The notes beneath the pieces are model-generated. The model made no database searches and had not been told where the DNA came from. It was given only the letters and a program-made list of their open reading frames with translations. Positions 59,688-64,000 of a DNA stretch of 64,000 bases are shown piece by piece. The stretch is from Clavelina lepadiformis (taxonomy: Eukaryota > Chordata > Ascidiacea > Aplousobranchia > Clavelinidae), in contig NC_135243.1 of the NCBI RefSeq assembly GCF_947623445.1, positions 16,184,501-16,248,500 of the forward strand. Reading direction: 5' to 3'. Both the position numbers and the translations under genes were made by a program. The first letter of the stretch is position 1; every line of letters starts with the position of its first letter.

Positions 59688-61083
59688 AGGGACAAGTATT
59701 CATGAGATTTTGTTTCTATCTTGAATGTTATTGTGCAATTGCGCCAGTTCGTTTGTTACAGTTTGATTGCTTGAGAACTGTTTTGCCGACGAATTAGTTA
59801 TTTGGCAGGGCATTCACTCGTTTTCGTCGTGGTTACCATCGCTTTTGGTTGTTAACTCTTTTCTGACTTGCGTTTGGTTCATTTTGTGAACTAGTTTTTT
59901 GGTTGTTGACCTAGTAGCGATGTGATTTATCTGATTCTGCCTTTTGTATGGTTTTGTTATTTGTTTTACCCGTCCTGTTAAATTTCGTCCTGGTTATGTT
60001 TCATTTATGGTCGTATTAGTAATGAAAGCTCATCTTAAAAATAATAATGTTCGTTTTAGTTCAGTGTATAAGTGAGTTACAGAAATTGTGGAATTTATAA
60101 GATACGACCCTTTATGGAAGTTGTGCTTAAAAATGTGTGTTACTTCACCTACCAATTTATTAGCGGTGTTGCATTGCGAACTTATGGTATAAGAACTTTT
60201 GTGCCTTATAGACAACGTCTTTCGAATTGAAATAATTGTGTTAAACTGATTCACTTAAGGTTTTTTTGAGTTTGTTTGCCAAACTTTTTTCATATTACAA
60301 AATTGAACTCATTTTATTGCTCATATATTACATTCTTCGCTCTTATAAAGAATTTTTTCGGAGAACTTTATGCTTTGTTGTATATCGTAAGTACCTGCCC
60401 GTTTAAATTGTACAGTCGTCGTTCCATGGCTGAATTTGGTTAGAGTCTTAATGTGTGGAATTGTTTTATTTTTCTTAGCTCATTATTATACAGCTTTTAT
60501 GAAGATACAGGCCGTAATATAGCAACGTTATTTGGCAGAATGGCCCACGTTTTGTCAACGGCTTGTTTTTTCTGCCAATTAAGTATCAAAGTGAAAACTA
60601 TGCGACTGGAAGCAATTCTGTAAATTACTCCATTTTGAGTTTTGCTGATTGTTTTAGGTGCTACTACCTTGATATCACTTTTGTTTTCCTTGTTTCGCAC
60701 TCTATTAGTATGCACTGGGTTATATTGTATTCATTAATTTCTATTTTTGCTTGTTTTGTTACTAATTCAGTGCGTGGAACATGATCGTGGGCTTTTGTTC
60801 ACTTGTATAGCGTTTTGACATATCTTTCTGCAGACTAAAATAATTAATTCGTTGGTAGTGCAATTTTTCCAATAACATACAACTGTATAAGCTGTATATT
60901 GTCTTCTGATCATACACTACAGTTACAGCAAAACGAAAAATAGAGCCAATATACTGTTGCTTCCGCTCAAAATAGCAGGAAGCCTACATCTGTTGGATGA
61001 GCAAGTTAACAGGAGTTGTAAAGAAAGCCTCGACAAACGTCGCATTGGAAGCAAGTGTAAAACGTCATGCGATAAATTACAGT
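59688..61083. other. HNF4 3' untranslated region and convergent intergenic space
   Basis: The stop codon of HNF4 (+) and that of the small gene on minus (61084) face each other here. No coding exon is supported. Confidence 0.55.
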
Positions 61084-62500
61084 TTACAGCTTTAACTGGC
61101 AAGTTTCTCTGAGAAGTAGCCGAACGCTCTTTTTGCGGAAGTAGTTTTGTGCGTGAATGTCGTTCAAGGCATCGTATTTGGGAATGACAGGTTTGTGTGA
61201 GGTTTTCCTCGCATCACTTCTGATGCAATCGACGACAAACCTGGTGATAAAAATTGCGCTTAAAACGTTTCTTGTTACGAAAAAGTTAAGGTCAAAACTG
61301 TGTTCTATTTGACAGTTTGCACTGAAATGCTATGTTATCATAACACCAATAGAAATGCAAACATGACCTACTGCATGTATAAGGTAATGTTTATGCAGAC
61401 GAAATATACGCAACACATATTGTACTTGCCATATTACCGTAATAAGCCAACAAGTGACCACTTACAGTTGTTACGGTATCTACACATCTTCCATAAAGTG
61501 CGTGTTATGGACAACTTATTGAAACTTTTACCTGTTTTCCCGTTTAATCAAGTCTAACTTGGCGGGTGTTCCTGGTGCTCTTCGTCGAAAAGATAATTTG
61601 TAGCTCGGCAAAGATGCGGGTGGTAGCAGGTTACCCTGGAACAGCAGTGTTTTGCATAAGATTAAGTGTATTTATTTTTCATCGATCATTTCCTCACCTT
61701 TTGGATGACTGCCGACCTTTTCAACATATCTTGTACTGCGGGTTGCCGAAAGTAGCTCTGGGCGTGAGGGTCGTTGAATGCATTGTATGACGGAACAACG
61801 TTACTGTTGTGGACGTTTTCGTGAACGCCGTCCAATATGAATTGTTTTCTAGACCATAAACAAGTATTGTGTCATATAAACTAAACGCACTGCAAACTGT
61901 TGAATTCCATTCGATCGCTAAACTCTGGCACATTTCTGGTTTACGACAGCTATAATGTTTTGTGTTTGAGAAAAGTAACCTATGCATTAAATTTATTATC
62001 GTTTTAAATGTTATTTTTTTTTACTTCAAATTTATTCCCTTGGTGTAGTTTTTCCCTTTTGACATGATATTTTCGGATTTAAAATTCTCATGGCGTTGTA
62101 ATCTTTATCTTATACAACGATTACCAGACTTTTGAAAATACAGGCTATATCTGAAACTACTTTGTAGTTTTATCGTTATCAAGCAAAAATAAAACATTTA
62201 GTTTTTTGGCTATGATATGGCCAGAAGGATGTTATCGAATGGTTTTAGAACTTATTTCAAAGTATGTTTGTCTTAGGCCTAATCAGGCTTGTGATAGCTA
62301 CAACGCATTTTATATACAGTAGGCAACGTATCGGCTATTTGTAATTTCGCAATGAAATGATCTTACTTTTTTATTTGTTTAGTAGTAGCAGTTTCTTTTC
62401 CCACACTTTTTCTCTGTAAATTTGTAGCCATAAGAGGGGACATTGTTGTATAGTAAGTATATTTTTTCTTCCGTTCAGCTTCCGACAGCTGTTTGGTCAT
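61084..62500 (-). CDS. Small four-exon gene with a duplicated Y-x-A-x-N-D-x-H-A-Q-x-Y-F motif
   Basis: Exons on minus: 62500-62367, 61848-61698, 61635-61532, 61240-61084. Phases agree at every junction (2, 0, 2) and total 546 nt, 181 residues. All introns are GT-AG. The N-terminus (MTKQLSEAERKKKYTYYTTM) is basic. The second exon encodes VVPSYNAFNDPHAQSYFRQ, then PAVQDMLKRSAVIQK; the last encodes VIPKYDALNDIHAQNYFRKK, then SVRLLLRETCQL. The two stretches are clearly homologous, an internal duplication separated by a Pro/Arg-rich exon (SLPSYKLSFRRRAPGTP). The pattern resembles the 'YN...D.H...YF...L' motif I recall from the N-terminus of ERICH3, a ciliary protein; this resemblance is weak and from memory. 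Every exon is under 160 nt. The start ATG follows a plausible leader, but an upstream exon cannot be excluded. Confidence 0.8.
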
Positions 62501-64000
62501 ACTCAGCAGAAACAGAACCTAAATCGTTTTGTAAAAAATATTAAAGTAGCATGTATACACTTTAGGCTTAGATTGCGTCAAAATGCTATAGACCATACAA
62601 GATCATTTTACTCTAATAAAACTGAACTGAAAATAACGAAACTGACCTTTTTCTAAATTTATTGACTAAAATTTAGCACAAAACGTTTGCAAGCCTTCTG
62701 AAACGTTAAACAGAATTTTGCTTAATTTTTTATTTATGATTCACCATTTCATTTAATCGTTGCTTACATTACATAAAAATTTATATTAGGCTATACATTC
62801 CTTAAAAATATATAGCCTAACCCGGCAAAAAGTTATTTTGCTACGAAATTCGCTTGCTACGAAAGACAAAATTTTGTGTATTGTGAATAGCAATTCTATC
62901 GCGGAACGCTGAATTTTCATACACAGCAACAAAAAGTAATTATATTAATGAATAAAAATTCTACCGTACATTACGTGCTAATATTTTTGTTAATAAAAGC
63001 ATTAAATTTAACTAAACATCAACTATTTCTTAAAGCTAGATATTTCGTAATAGTGTTTATAAATTATGGTTATAAAAGGAATATTGCTTATAAACATGTT
63101 TATTTGTTGAAAATAAACGTCTGCTCCGTAATAATTATCATAAAATCACTTGTGTTGATCGTTCAAGTATTGCATATAATATTAGTTAAAAAGTTTTCTC
63201 GTAAATGTTTGTTACAACCTCTGAACTTCATTCGTTGATATTGCTACATTATTCCTTAGTCCTACATGCACGCTCCTTAACATGTACTTTACTTTCTCTT
63301 GTCAAAAACTTAATTTGATTTGTAATAATTTCCTAATCACATGCTATGCCTGGCAGCGTATCAAAAGCCCATGAAATGTTATCTTGGATGTGGTATACCT
63401 GGTCACAAAATTTGACGCTCATCTTATTATTACTTTCTGATGAGAGGTGACCTTAAAACAATTGTCAAATCGTCACAAGCGCATCGTGTTTGGAAAGCTC
63501 TTGTCACACGATAAACTCAATACAATGACAACAAAGCTGTATTAATTACAGTGGAATACGGCGCCATTCTAAGAGTTTGACCCCGGTTGTTGGATTGCTA
63601 TAGCCCTGATGTACCTTGTGTGGCTGGGCGTTGTTTTTATTTAAAGAAAATTAAAACGTTCAGTTTACAGTGTAAATATAAGAAGTTTAAAGCATTTTTA
63701 ATGTTTGTTATACAAACGAAGAACAAGGTACAAAGAAGACTACACAATGTATCCGCTGCATAAGTATCAACCTACACCTTTCGGAACATACTTTCTCTAT
63801 TTGAATAATAAATTCGAAAGGTAAAGTATAGAAAACGCTTATAATAACATTGCGTATAGTATAGGTACAGAGAAAAGGGGTGGTTGTTTTCGTGCTTCAA
63901 CATTGAACAATCTTAAATTAAACATTTGCTGGTAGATTTTTATTATTATTACTGTATATCAAGTTTCCTAACGTGTTTGGTTATACATAATTCATCTTTT
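62501..64000. other. Right flank, no supported gene
   Basis: Probably promoter-side sequence of the small minus-strand gene. One possible short first exon on + (63747-63820, MYPLHKYQPTPFGTYF..., donor AAAG|GTAAAG) is noted but not supported further within the window. Confidence 0.45.

Overview
This is a eukaryotic (metazoan) genomic window: AT-rich, with spliced genes, canonical GT-AG introns of about 70 bp to 6 kb, and many small DNA transposons. I place it in an invertebrate deuterostome, most likely an ascidian tunicate. This is an inference from short introns, compact gene spacing and gene content (a BRI3-type protein, a delphilin-type formin, HNF4). No rRNA or tRNA marker is present to confirm it.

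Layout. A 385-bp hAT-type MITE with a perfect 8-bp target duplication opens the window (38-422). A complete four-exon BRI3 gene follows on + (2516-4223). From 27887 down to 7844 on the minus strand lies a large gene for a delphilin/GRID2IP-like formin. I reconstructed 25 exons (about 1681 residues) with consistent splice phases. Its order is PDZ-PDZ-HHD-PDZ-HHD-linker-FH1-FH2. Its largest intron (24210-18299) carries a complete hAT transposon (19840-22577) with terminal repeats, a perfect 8-bp target duplication and an intact three-exon transposase. A two-exon gene of unknown function lies on + (34315-36974).

From 37 to 53 kb I found no convincing host gene. This stretch collects mobile DNA: three hAT-type non-autonomous elements, a truncated non-LTR reverse-transcriptase fragment, a pogo/Tigger-like deletion derivative that keeps the transposase tail, and two copies of an interspersed repeat, one split by a TTAA-flanked MITE. 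HNF4 follows on + (53194-59687, 11 exons, 521 residues), with an alternative first exon at 55298-55370. At the right end, on minus, is a small four-exon gene (62500-61084, 181 residues). Its exons are too short to stand out as ORFs, and it contains two copies of a motif of the form Y-(N/D)-A-(F/L)-N-D-x-H-A-Q-x-Y-F-R.

The genes do not form a pathway. HNF4 is a nuclear receptor, delphilin-like formins organise actin at membranes, and BRI3 is a small membrane protein. The least described items are the three-PDZ delphilin architecture, the hidden duplicated-motif gene, the uncharacterised 34-37 kb gene, and the possibly recent hAT insertion.
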